Below, piece after piece: positions 48,801 to 60,477 of a DNA stretch of 64,000 nucleotides. Source of the DNA: Odobenus rosmarus divergens (Eukaryota > Chordata > Mammalia > Carnivora > Odobenidae); contig NW_004450403.1 of the NCBI RefSeq assembly GCF_000321225.1, positions 1,256,798 to 1,320,797 on the forward strand, read 5' to 3'. The notes under the pieces were generated by a model. That model saw only the letters and a program-made list of their open reading frames with translations, ran no database searches and was not told the origin of the DNA. The translations under genes were made by a program, and so were the position numbers. Numbering within the stretch: position 1 is the first letter of the stretch; the number at the start of each line of letters is the position of its first letter.

Positions 48801-51514
48801 CTAGCGCCGCATGTTTACTAGTGTATGTGTCATTGGTATTGAAAATGGCATGCTTCCATGTGTCCAACTCTGCACCTCCTCTTTCTCCCAAATCCCACAG
48901 AAATAACAGTTAATATGGACATAGGGAATGCATCCATAATTATGCTAAGAACGTTGCAAGAAGACTCATTAAAGGGTTGGAGACTTTTTTGGAAAACCAA
49001 AAGGGAGCCATTTTGCAATTAATCTTAATGGGGGGAAGGCTGCACCCCAGGACACACCCTCCAAGTCTGCTGTAGAAGTGCTTCCTCACCAGCCAGAGCA
49101 CTGGTGTCTTCCCAGGAGTAGTTTCTAGCTTTAGAAAAGCGCGGGAATCTGCTATGCAGAGATGAGCCATGCGTGCACCACATCAAGTCACTTTGCCTGT
49201 CATATCCAGGACGTGGCTTAAGACCCAGAGGCCGAACGACAGCGCGAACCAGTGTTGGAAAACTGCCCTCCCACGACCTGCACCGCGGTGCCCGGCCCCC
49301 ACCACGCCCCCAAGAGGAGGTCTCTCTTCAGCGACTGCCCAAATGTCTGCAGGCGCGATCTGTACACCCTCCAAGCGGAAAATGCACCGAAGTGGGGTGG
49401 CAGTGACTGAGTGGGGACCACGTCCTCCCGTTACTGCCTGCACCCCAAGCTGGAAAGTGGCATCTCCCCGCACGTCCTTGGCTAACCCAGGTGCCCACAG
49501 AGGCTCGGCGAGTGTCTCCCCAGGAGGTCCAAAGCTGCTCATATTTGCTGCGAAACATACACAATTAACACATTGTTTAGATAATTTCTATTTCATAAAA
49601 TGGAAAAGTGGTGATTAAAACCTACATCATGTAATACTAATAAGCAGGCAAGATTATATAGGCCATTTGTTTCCATGCAAACACGATCATTTTCTCTCTC
49701 TCCCTCTTTTTTGGTTTCCCCCAAAACTGAACACAATTTCTCTAGCATGCCTCTGCTTGGCCCAGTGGCAGAAACTTACTATTACCCAATTGGGTCAGTT
49801 TAGTTGAATAAATGTTTATTTAGTTCAGGGTTTTGTGTAAATTACAATGAAGAATTGGCTTCCATGGCCAAAGGATATGATTTCCTCAGGAAGCTACGCC
49901 TGACCACGTGGGTACTTCGTGAAAGGTGCGCCCGTGCTCACTGGCCGGAGGTTTTGAGTCTACACTGTTGGCCGTTGCTGGACTGTAGGAGCTCTCCTGT
50001 CAGTCCGGTCTTCCAAGTCAGGCATGGGTGTCAGTCCCGTGCAGAGGAAATCCAATTGCCACCCCGCTTTGATAAAACAGGAGTTTATCTCCGGAATGCT
50101 GGAGCTGACGTCCACCGCTCTGCCCAGCGCGGCTTCTCCGTGGCGCTCGGGTCTCGCTGGTTTTTAGGGGAGGCATTCTGCTCCTTGCTGACTGTCAGCC
50201 TGGTTGATGGGGCAAGGGGCCTGGGGGATGAGCAGGGCTCGGTCTGTTGGCAGGGTGCACACCACCTCCGCAAGTATTCATACAAATCTAGGCTTTACAC
50301 CGAAAAGCCAAGAAGTGACTGTTTATTCTCCTTTTTCACATTTTTTTTTTTATAACAACTCTACTCTGGAGACAGTCAAGGTCAATATCTAATTTAAATG
50401 GAATGCGTGGTGAGGCTGCAAGGCCTTGTATCAGTGCATTGAACATTTTAAAGTATTACCAAGACACACATGTAGACCTATTCAGGTAAAAGTGTCATCT
50501 CAATAGAAGTTTTCCCAATGGGACAGTTGCAAACTCTTGAATTTCTACAGATCTAAGATCAAATCTCTATTTGGCTATTTACCAGTTGTTGCAGATTGGG
50601 CAAAATAGTTCATCTCTGTAAACCTTATTTTCCTTGAAGATATTTGGTGTAGACCAGTGTTGGCATGGAAGAGACACTCAAAAAAATCATAGTCTTCATT
50701 ACTACTGTTAATAAATTCATTATTGATTAATTGAGGCTCTACTAGTGATCCAACTCCATGGTAGGATGGGAAATTGAGTTTTATCTGTGCTTTACCAATG
50801 AAATGTAACATAGACTAATTCAGGAAAATCACTGGCTACAAAGTTCTTCTGTATTAGTGTAATCATATATACACAAAATTATTGGTATGATATGATGTCT
50901 GGGGTTTGCTTCAAAAAAATCTAGTAGATCAGTTATTAATGAAGCACAATGGCCACGAATTGTTATCAAATGGGATTATGGCAACATGGGTTAGTTGTAT
51001 TCTATTTTTATGGATGTATGAAATTTTCTATTACATATTTTTTTTAATCTTTGGTACACATAACATATTTGAAGACAGACAGACAAAGTGATTCTACATT
51101 TAGGAGTATACTGAATCAAACCACTTTTATAAAACATTACCCTTTTAATTAATTGTACCTGCCCCACATGGTGACATCTCATAAAATTTAAATAGAATTT
51201 GAAGCTCCCAAAAGGTAAAAAAAATATTAAAGTTATAAATTATATATAATTTATATATTTAAATTCAATTTTTTATAAATAATATATAATTAAATTAGTT
51301 AAGAGATGGACAATTATCACTTTTAAAATAAATTGTTTTTTAAAGTCTAGTGAATTTTAGACTTATGTATATTATTATATTTATTAGATTTATAATTAGA
51401 AAAATATATATTTATGAGAATATACCTATTATATTAGAATATATCTTGAATACCCCTAACAGACTAGTCATTCTATGAAATTCATTATGTACATGATCTC
51501 AAATTGCTCCATGA
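48801..51514. other. Intergenic, no gene seen
   Basis: The stretch at 49160-49540 is GC-rich with overlapping frames but no domain. A frame at 49804-50355 (183 codons) has no recognised homology. The stretch at 51190-51460 is extremely AT-rich. Confidence 0.45.
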
Positions 51515-51665
51515 TGTTCTTCCGTTGGTGTAATGGGGATATTCCCATCGTACCGGTAAGGAAACTAAGGCACAGAAAGGTTAAGCAACTAGCTTGAGGA
51601 AATTCAGCTAGTAAGTGACATCAGTGTAATCTGGTGTCTCTGGTCCAGAGCCCTTGATTCTCCCA
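51515..51665 (+). mobile_element. MIR SINE
   Basis: Clear MIR core: GGTAAGGAAACTAAGGCACAGAAAGGTTAAGCAACTAGC, then TCAGCTAGTAAGTGACATC and GTCCAGAGCCCTTGATTC. Confidence 0.8.
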
Positions 51666-52224
51666 CTGTACATTCTCACTTGGCCAACACAGCTGTGCAT
51701 GAAACACCTAGAAAGCCTCCTTAAATATAAATCCACGAATGAGATCATCCAGTTAGGTCGACACTGAGAATAACACCTTAAAATCAGATTCCGTTTGTTA
51801 CAGATTCAGTGTGGTGTCTGGCTGGTGGAAGCGCTAGTTGCAGAGGCTGCCTGGCCCGGGTGTGACATTCGTGGGCAATGCCTGGGGCTCGTTTGAACTC
51901 CCTCCTCCTGTTCTGTCCTGAGGGCACCTGTGTCTGAACACAAAGGGAGGCCCAAGCCCGAGGGCTCTTGGCCCTCAAACTCTCCACCCTGGGGTTTTGT
52001 GCCGGCCACCTCCCCGGTGGTGCTCAGGGAGTCCTGCAGTGACAGCTCAACCCCGGAGGGTTTCCTGCTGACCTCGGTGACCAACCTGTTTGCCCTTTGG
52101 AGGGAGTGTTAACTCTTGGACTTTGCCCCTCTGCATTTATCACTTGTGTTTGTGTGTTTATACAACTGCTTATATTGATTGCTGGGTTCGTGGCCCTTCT
52201 GTTTACGCAGCTTTTGGGAGGCCG
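51666..52224. other. Intergenic, no gene seen
   Basis: Unique sequence. Confidence 0.5.
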
Positions 52225-52318
52225 GAGCCCCTGTCCCATTAATCTCTGTGTTCCCTGCACCTCACCCCAGGCCTATCAGAGGGTTGGTGCTCAGCAAATG
52301 TTTGTTACATTGGATCCA
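52225..52318 (+). mobile_element. L2-like LINE tail fragment
   Basis: CTCTGTGTTCCCTGCACC, then GGTTGGTGCTCAGCAAATGTTTGTTACATTGG, matches the L2 3'-end layout. Confidence 0.55.
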
Positions 52319-52619
52319 TGGGTCTCTCTGTGTTAAGCCCCTTCTGCTTGTCTATCTAAACTGTAAGTCCTATATGGACCTATATGTAGGTTGTGGCCAA
52401 AGGTTATTAACAAATCGCATGAACTTTTTTTTTTTTAAGTGGTGCTGTTTACCTAGTCAGTCCAGTGAAGGAACGGCCCTGGCAAGTGTGTGTTTGTGTG
52501 TTACCCTGAAGTTTGGGAGGCATGGGTTCTCCTCCTCCTCAACCAGGAGCTCGCTCTGCAGAGCCCGGCTAATCGTGGAGCTGCTCTGGGCCCCGACCTC
52601 CTTATCTGTGGTTATTCAT

Positions 52620-52845
52620 GTGCAGTGATTAAGAGTTCCAGGCTCTGGACCCAGGAAGGTGAATCTGCGTTTGCATTCTGGCTACACTACTTAGCTCTCA
52701 GGCAGGTGACTTAGCCCCTCTCTGCCTCAGTTTCCTTATCTGTGAAAAGGGAATGATAGTCCCCCCTCTCAACAGGTTCTCCCGAGGATTAGAGAAGATA
52801 ATGAACACAAAGTGCTTACTCTGCTGAATGGCTGGCACATCACCA
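52620..52845 (-). mobile_element. MIR SINE
   Basis: Clear reverse-complement MIR: GTTCCAGGCTCTGGACCC, CTTAGCCCCTCTCTGCCTCAG, TTTCCTTATCTGTGAAAAGGG, then GAGGATTAGAGAAGATAATG and GTGCTTACTCTGCTGAATGGCTGGCAC. Confidence 0.85.
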
Positions 52846-54514
52846 CTGTTTCCAAGTGTTGGTTTCTCTCACAACTCTGACCCCAGGACTTGCTGAAGCA
52901 CTCGGACAAGGTAATGTAGGTGTCCATGATTCCTAAAAGGAGAATGGTGTATATGAATACACACGGAAAAAGTCTTCCTCCCTGGCCTCTGTGTCTGCTC
53001 CGTGCTGGCTGGTCCGGGTCCTGCAGTGATGCGGATGGCACATTTTCCAGGCCAGGAGAGCAGAGCGGCTGAAGTCATTCACCTGCTCGACAAGGAACAG
53101 TAAAGAGCATTCCAGTGACTGGGGAGAAAAGACGTTATTGGTCACTTTTGCACACACACCCCCATTTTGAAGTCTTTTGTGTTGATATTTTTTTAAGTCT
53201 CACAATCGTGTCTCTCCCCCCACCCCACCCCAGGGGTCTTCAATCCTAGCCTATTTTATAGCATTTTTCCTTCATAAGCATCCAGAGGATTTCCCTGTTC
53301 TCGACATGGAGGGGTCGGGTCAGGCACAGAATGCAGAAATGGAAAGCAACAACACTGGGGGACAAAGACTAGCCAGTCGGTAAAACTCAAAGGGAAATTG
53401 AGGGCAGCTTGGCTGTCCCGCAAGGAGCCCAGTGGTAACTGTGTCCCTGAGCAAAGCTGGGCTGCATTATCACCATCAGCAGAGACGATGGATGGCTCTG
53501 GTTTTGCCAAAGGTCGGTGTCGGAGCCCCTGATGGATACTTCCCATCATTAACCACGTCCTTTTCTTACATCTCTCCTAAAGGACTGGGGCCGATCTGAG
53601 AGCAGTGATCTCAGAACAGTAAGACGGCTTTGGAGGCGGAGAAGATGTCAGGAAAGCGAGAAAAACCGTGGCTTCTGAGGATCTCACTTGTGGGGTCTGG
53701 CAGGGCCACGCTTACAGCCTCTGCCACCACGTAGCCTGGGGCACTTCTCCATATCTTGCAGGCATTCCGACATTGAAAACTGGGTCAGAGGCATTTGAAT
53801 TGGCCCGGAGGACCCCTGGCCTGCCAAAGCCCTCCTGCTTTGTCATGGTTTTCAGACTTAGTGGAGCAGGCATGCATAAGAAAGCAGAGGGTATGGGGCA
53901 GGGCATTCGGGCTGACTTCCTCCAAAACACTAATCTTGTAGAAGGCTTAAGAATTCCAGGGGCTCATGGACATTTTAGCATATTGCAGATACCTGCAAGG
54001 GGCTTTGAAATATCACTAAAGATGTCCGCAGATTGCATTTCTGTCTTTTCCACTGCAAATAAGAAGCAAAGGGAGATCTTTGGCCAAACAGGTCAACTCT
54101 GATACTGATGCTGAGACCTTGGAATAGCAATGTAACTCATCGGAGCCTTCACTCATCACCTCCTCTCTCCTGATGTGGGTAAGGACAGGGTGTCTTGAGA
54201 TCCAAATAAAACAATATATGCCAAATTCTTTCTAAGCCTTTTAATACTATATAAACAAAGACTATATCATTCCTTATAGCCAAAGACCTAATTATCATTT
54301 GCATTGCTTTGTTCTTGTGGAAGTCCCACTTATTAATTGCAGCAAATTGAGAAAATATAAATAAGCATTAAAAAAAGGTTAGAACAGTGTGTAATTCTTC
54401 TGTCCAGAGTTAACGATTATAAATACACTGTTTATCCTCTTTCAGTATTTAAATGAACTTGACATAGATCATGTGTGGTATTCTTCATTATTTTAAAATC
54501 CAAGGCATTGACAA
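52846..54514. other. Intergenic, no gene seen
   Basis: A 144-codon frame at 53668-54102 has no recognised domain. Otherwise unique sequence. Confidence 0.5.
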
Positions 54515-54755
54515 ATTGCCTTGGAATTTACTATGTGCCAGGGACTGTTCTAAGCTTTACACAAAGCCAACCATTTAATACAGCAACCCGATGACGTAAG
54601 TGGTGCACTTCTCACCTGCATTTTTACATAAGTAAATTGAGGCACGAAGTTAAGTCACTCATCCAAGATGGCTTGGCCAGTGGGTGATAGAGGAGAGATT
54701 CAAAGCCAGGCCTTCTGAGTCCAGGGCATGTGTCATTATCTGCTAGGCTACATGG
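54515..54755 (+). mobile_element. MIR SINE, nearly full length
   Basis: MIR order: ATTTACTATGTGCCAGGGACTGTTCTAAGC, AAGTAAATTGAGGCACGAAGTTAAG, GGGTGATAGAGGAGAGATTC and GGCCTTCTGAGTCCAGGGCATG. Confidence 0.82.
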
Positions 54756-55899
54756 CCCCTTTTCTCTCTGGAAAAGTGATTTTGTTGACGGGACATACCA
54801 GGTTTGGTCATGAATCACTATCAACATTTTCACTGTTCTTCCTGGCTGGGCCCTTTCCTAAATGTCTTACGAAGACACAATACGGAGCTCAGCTGATCTC
54901 TGTTAAGCTGCATTCAAGTGAACTTAGACTTCTCATCCAGCAAAGACCCACAGCGCAGCCAAAGCCCTCCCCACACACCACTGAATCCTACTCGGGCTTC
55001 CAGGCCCAGCGTAAGCCTCGCAGGTTTACCTGCAGTCACCCCTCTCTCCCACTACCCACACCTTGTGGGTCACAGTTTTAAACACATTCTTCATGTTCAT
55101 GAAATGCGCGCACGCAGTTTTGAAGGAAGAAGAACTAAACTTTTATAACAAGGTCCCATGTTTTCCCCATTTGTCTCCCACCACGTTCTTCACAGTTTGT
55201 GCAAGGCAGCGTCCCATAGCAGACCCTGTTTGTCCCCATGTCTCCTTGAATGGAGTTAACAGTTCCTGTCCTGCAGGATGTTCGGGGTCAGTGCTGCTTA
55301 TCCACAGCTAAGTGAAACCTTGAATTGACTCAAGTTAAACATTTTGGCAAAGAATACACTTTAGGTGGTAATTTTATCTCATGAGTTGTGCTCTTTTAAG
55401 TCTTTTAACATTAATGATTACGTATAATGTCCTGTAAGATTGTCCGTGGCTCAAAAAAGAAATCATGATTAGGCTTCTTTATAACCCACAGCATCCAACA
55501 CCCATGAGCATGGCCCTTAGCTTTGTTTCTGAAGCCAGCGAATGGACTGGGGGGGACAGGCAGTGAACAGTGAGGTGATGGACGCAGGTAGGCGGAGCAG
55601 GTGCCCGTCCCCCGCCCACCCCCCAGCACCTGGGACTGGTGCTCTTTGGAAGTGGTATTCCAGAGCATCAGTGTTTTGGCAGGTGTCTCCAGAACCTATT
55701 TGCCTGTCCCCATGCCACTCCGTCAGCTCACACACGTCCACTATTAATAACTGCCCTGTTTTTGGATGTTCACAGATAAGCTTTCACATGGCTTTTGAAG
55801 AACGATTTCCTGTTCTGAGACCCTCACAGCGTCAAGTGCCTCACCTGGCACCATGGGAAGCCAGGAAGTAGGGTTGGCTGGGGCTCACTCTGCCCCGGG
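54756..55899. other. Intergenic, no gene seen
   Basis: Unique sequence without recognised elements. Confidence 0.5.
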
Positions 55900-56078
55900 C
55901 ACCCCTGTCCTCACTCACAACCCTCTCTGTGCGATCCACATTGTACCGATGAGAAAACTGAAGCACAGAGAGGTTGGTTAACTTCTCCAAAGTCACACCA
56001 TTCCTGAGTGGCAGAACTGGCATTCACGCCCGGCCTTCTGGTGAGTTCAAAGTTCCCGTTCTAATTGCCCTCCCCTAA
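55900..56078 (+). mobile_element. MIR SINE
   Basis: MIR core: CATTGTACCGATGAGAAAACTGAAGCACAGAGAGGTTGG, TTAACTTCTCCAAAGTCACACC, GAGTGGCAGAACTGGCATTC. Confidence 0.8.
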
Positions 56079-56711
56079 GGATATTGGTCGAAGCTACGAA
56101 GTTGAGGTAAAGTGCTACGATCTACTCATTTTCTTTTCTTCTTGGGAAATGACTTGATGCGGCTGCGAAAACCACTCCCAACGACCCCCAGCAAGTGTTC
56201 TTTCCCTCCGGGTCTGGGGCTGTGGGGCCTGCGGCGGTGGTGACCACTCTGTGGCCCCTGGGGGTGGGGCGGCGCTGGGCACAGCGGGTCTGGGATGCAC
56301 GCACCCTACAGGATGATTAGCCCCTGCTTGCCACAAGGATGCCCTGTTGCTGCCCCCCTGCCAGGCATTCGCTTGGCTCTCCAAAGCCTTTCGTGAGGCC
56401 GAATCCTGCAAAGCCCTCTGACATGAGAGCTGCACACAGTTTCTGCAGCTGACAGGAGGCACCGTGGTTGCTGAGCACGGAGGCCTTTGTGGGAGACAGA
56501 TCCGGGCCAGGATTCCTGCTCTGCCACACACCAGTCCCCCCCTCCAGTGCCCTCCCAGGCCTCCTCTCCTCTGGCCCTTCCCCTGGGCAAGGGGACAGCT
56601 GCTCTGGTGCCCCCTTCCTGGGCAAGTTGGCGGGCGGCTTGCCTTCCTGGGTGAAAGCACGGCTCACAGTCAAGACTGTCCTTTTCCTACTTAATACCAC
56701 ATTTAAAATTT
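56079..56711. other. Intergenic, GC-rich
   Basis: Open frames on both strands (up to 181 codons on -, 56115-56660) lack any domain and are attributed to GC-rich composition. Confidence 0.5.
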
Positions 56712-56941
56712 CTCAGTGTCCTGGGACGCCTTGGTGGCTCAGTGGGTTAAGCGTTCGGCTCAGGTCATGATCTCAGGGTCCTGGGATTGAGCCCCACATC
56801 GGGCTCCCTGCTGAGCAGGGAGTCTACTTCTTCCCCTCCCTCTGCCCCAGCTTGTGTTCACACTCTTGCTGTCTCTCTCTCTCTCTTTCTGTCAAATAAA
56901 TAAATAAAATCTTAAAAATAAATAAAATTCCTCAGTGTCCT
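56712..56941 (+). mobile_element. Carnivore SINEC with target duplication
   Basis: Element 56723-56930 with head GGGACGCCTTGGTGGCTCAG, a small deletion after GTTAAGCGTT, a (CT)n stretch and the tail TCAAATAAATAAATAAAATC. CTCAGTGTCCT flanks it at 56712-56722 and 56931-56941. Confidence 0.95.
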
Positions 56942-57997
56942 TAGGGGTAAAAAGGGGCTAATGGTATTCCCGCTTTTTTGGGTTACTGCAGGGCATAAGG
57001 AAACTACGTACACAAATGCAGAGCATCTGACAATCGTGAGAGCTGGGGAGCCAAGCTCCATACGTGCTTGTGTGTGCGCGCGCTTGTGTGCACAGGCACA
57101 CAGGGGTGGTGAGAGCCGACGTTCACGGAGCTCCTCAGCCTGGTGCAAACACTTTCTTCCTACTCTAAAGCTACCGTTTCCCCAGGCTGCAGTTCCTAGA
57201 CCAGTCACCTTGCATTCCTAACAGGGCTATTGCTTAAGTGTGCCTTCGCCTCCCGCCCCTCTGTGCGTACTTAAGTGAGAAAGTGAGTGTGAGCTCCCGA
57301 GGTCAGTGTCCAGGTCCGCTGTGCCCTCTCTTCCAGAGAGAGGGGCCAGGATGCCTTCGGTGACAATCATCAATATATGCTGAATAAACGAATGGATTTG
57401 TGGGTGTCTGCAATCTCTCCAGACCACTTTGCGTTATGATTTTATATGCCAAAGTGATCATCAGAAAGTATCGATTCCGTTACTGATCTAATTCTGTACA
57501 GAGCCAGGTGGTGAGGGCGCGAAGAAATTAGAAATTCAGGTCTTGGCCCCCAGCTCGCCTCTGGAAAGTGGGCCCCTCAAACTCTGTTATCCCTGGGAAA
57601 TGAACCTTTGGGAAGGTTCAGTGGAGGAGCCGAGAGCTGTGCACCCAGAGCTGCCCACAGACCCATAGTGCTCCCTTTGTGAACAGTGTCCTCTCCTAAG
57701 TACCTGCCACTGGGCATTTCTGGCTGCACCCAACAGCCATGGGCTCCCCGGGAGGTCACATCACACCGGAGAGAGTGTCCGAGTTTCCTGATACCTCGTT
57801 GCCCCAGCTCGGTCCCTCAGGAGTGGGAATGAAATAAATCCATCAGTCCTAATGAAAAGTCACATTTTTTCTTTCAATGGCATAGAAAGAGTTCCCTAGA
57901 AAATTAAACTGTTGAGTCTTTGTATTTTGTCCTTGTTTACTGAGCAAAGCATTAAATATACAAGCCAATCCCTCAAACTAATCTTCCTCTTTCTCCA
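56942..57997. other. Intergenic with L2-like tail
   Basis: An L2-like fragment is likely at 57332-57400 (AGAGGGGCCAGGATGCC, CAATATATGCTGAATAAACGAATGG). The rest is unique. Confidence 0.5.
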
Positions 57998-58205
57998 CAG
58001 AAACAGAAAGTAGATTAGTGGTTGCCAGGGACAGGGATGGGGGGTGACTGCTAATGGGGACGGGGTTTCTTTGGGTGATGAAAACACTCCAGCATTAGAC
58101 GGTGCTGGTGTTTGCGCAACTCGGGGAAAACCACTGAATTGTATATTTCAAAAGAGTGAATGTTGCGATATGTTAATTATTCCACAAAAGAAGCTGTTAT
58201 TTAAA
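57998..58205 (+). mobile_element. L1M 3' UTR fragment
   Basis: AGAAACAGAAAGTAGATTAGTGGTTGCCAGGGAC, GATGAAAACACTCCAGCATTAGACGG and ACCACTGAATTGTATATTTCAAAAGAGTGAATG match the 3' UTR pattern of old L1M elements. Confidence 0.8.
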
Positions 58206-59325
58206 AGCAACGGCAACAATGCAGTAAAGCTCAGCCACTTTTGCACCTCCCTGGGGCCTGTTCTGTCCTCCTCCGGGAGCTTGGAGCGGGAGGAAGGCTT
58301 GAACGCAGTAGTTGGGAAAGCCAGGCTTTGGGGACCAGGAGTGAAGATCCCTAACCAGCAATTATGCGTGTGCACCGAGGCGGCGGGAAGGGCACATTTG
58401 TGACATCTTCCTGGGCCAGATAACAAAGGCATTTGCTTCCTTTGTGTTGTGTCTACATCAATTAGAAGGTGTAGCCTTAGGATAAAGCACAGGATGTTTG
58501 CCCTTTAAAGCTCCTGAGCACACCTGGAAACTTGAGACCAGAGCTTGTTGGAAATAGACCACTTGCCCAAGTAAGCCAGGAAACTCTCCCCAAAACGTGC
58601 ATGCTTTACAATGCAGGGTTGGCCTAGTATTAGTGACAGGCACTACTTTTGTTTAAATGCTAAAAATGTTTTCTCAGAGATTCGCATCAAGGTCAAGAGA
58701 TTAGCAACCCAAATGTGTTTAGAAAAATACCAACTGTGGGCTCTCAGATGCCGAATGCTTAATGAGAAGTTGCAGAAAGGAAAATTCTTTCCTCTGAAGT
58801 GAGTTGACTTGGGGTGAAATCAGGCCTCCGTCTCTGTGAAAGATGCAGTGCTGGTCCTGAGACATTCCACCCAGTTCCCTCAGCAGGGTCTTCACATGCA
58901 GGCTCCAGTGCAGCCAGCATGCTCCTGGGCCTGTGGATGGGACAGCGTGGTCCTCTCTGCCTTCCTGCGGTGCCCATGGCTTCGCCAGCACCCTAGGACA
59001 TGGGAACGAAGTAAAGGATAGGGACCTGCCCCAAAGGAATTTACAGACCCAGAAGGGGGGTAGCACTAACCAGTTTGAAGATGAGGAGGACTCAGAGCAA
59101 CTTGTCGTCTGACAATCATTTGTCTTTTTCGTCCCTGCTCGGAGGCCCTGTGTTGTGGGGACCCAGCAGAAAGATGTCCTCCCTGCTCCTACCCTCAAGG
59201 GCACAGACAGCGGGAGCAAGGATCTGAAAGTGAAATAACCCCGGGAGCCCATGGAGGGTGGGCCTGGCTCTGCTGGCTGGGATGGCGCAGGGCATGAAGC
59301 AGTAAAGGCCGGCGGTGGGGGGGAT
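58206..59325. other. Intergenic, no gene seen
   Basis: A 262-codon frame on - (58719-59507) runs into the LTR at 59326 and has no recognised domain; it is not called. Confidence 0.5.
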
Positions 59326-59769
59326 CTATGGACTGTGTTCCCCGAAAAGATATACTCAAGTCCTAACCCTCCAGTACCTGTGACCTTATTTGGAAACAGG
59401 GTCTTTGCAGATGTCAGGCTAAGATGAGCTCTTCGGTGGTGGGGGGTAGGTTCTAATCCAATATGACTGGTGTCCCTATAAAAATGGGGAAATTTGGTTG
59501 CAGACACACATGCATGGAGAATGCAAACATGAAGGCAGAGATCAGGGCAATGCTTCTACAAGACGAAGAATATCAACGATTTCCAGCAAACCCCCAGAAG
59601 CTGAGAGAGAGACGCGGGACAGCATCTCCCTCATGGCCTCAGGGAACCAGCCCTGACACATTATGAACTCGGGCGTCCAGCCTCCAGAGCTCTGAGACGA
59701 TACATTTCCGCCGTTCGAGCCGCCCAGTCTGTGATGCTTTGTTACTGCAGCCTCAGCAAATTGACATAG
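59326..59769 (+). mobile_element. MaLR/ERV-class solo LTR
   Basis: Same family as 48341-48800: CTATGGACTGTGTTCCCC, AAGTCCTAACCCTCCAGTACC, GACCTTATTTGGAAACAGGGTCTTTGCAGATGTC, TCTAATCCAATATGACTGGTGTCCCTATAAA, CCAGCCTCCAGAGCTCTGAGACG and TTTGTTACTGCAGCC. It is the better preserved of the two. Confidence 0.8.
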
Positions 59770-60365
59770 GGACTTGGTGTCCTGTCCTCGAAAGACGAGG
59801 AGTTCTCCAGGGAAACGAAGGGTAAAGGACCTCCGTACCCAGGCTGACAGGAGGTGCAGGTGCACAGACAATGGACTTTGGGGATGTGCTGGCTCCATGT
59901 GACTCAGGCACAGAGGAGAGAAGTGAATAAGCTTGGAAAGATGGGCCAGAACTGATGGCACATTCAGGAACGGTTTGATCTGGGAGACAAGGGGGATTCT
60001 GTGTAAGCAGGGACGGAAAAAGATGAGAGGAAAAAAAATATATAATCCTATAAGCATAGAGAAGGCCCTGCAAGCCTTCCATGGAGCTCAAGAATATGGG
60101 AGGAACTGGGAAGGGGTTCCAGTGAAGCCCAAGCAGCAAGCCGATCCACAAGGAGAATGAACGTTGGTGCCTCTGTAATAATCAGAGAGACTTATTTTTC
60201 TGTCAACCTGCCTCATTTCGACTGCAGCCTGATACCCAGCCTATACCTGGGGCTTCAGAAAACTCTGCTGTGGGATGGGGAGCCCAACCGGGTCTGTTCT
60301 TCCAGTCAGCTCTGCAAGAGGAGAGCGCCCTGCTGCAGCTTGGCTCTCAGTCTCTCTCTCATTTC
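59770..60365. other. Intergenic, no gene seen
   Basis: Unique sequence without recognised elements. Confidence 0.5.
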
Positions 60366-60477
60366 TAAGATTTATTTATTTATTTTAGAGAGATAGAGAG
60401 AGCATGAGCAGGAGGGGCAGACCTGAGCCGCAACCGAGAGTCAGACGCTTAACTGACTGCACCACCCAGGCACCTCT
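60366..60477 (-). mobile_element. Carnivore SINEC, internally deleted
   Basis: The tail (AAGATTTATTTATTTATTTTAGAGAG) and the head (CTTAACTGACTGCACCACCCAGGCACC) are present, but most of the middle (about 85-90 bp including the GGGATCGAGCCC region) is missing. Confidence 0.85.

Noticed and set aside
56115..56700. 181- and 127-codon - strand frames
   Set aside because: Overlapping frames in GC-rich DNA with no recognised domain.
58719..59507. 262-codon - strand frame
   Set aside because: It runs through unique DNA into an LTR and shows no domain or codon-bias evidence.
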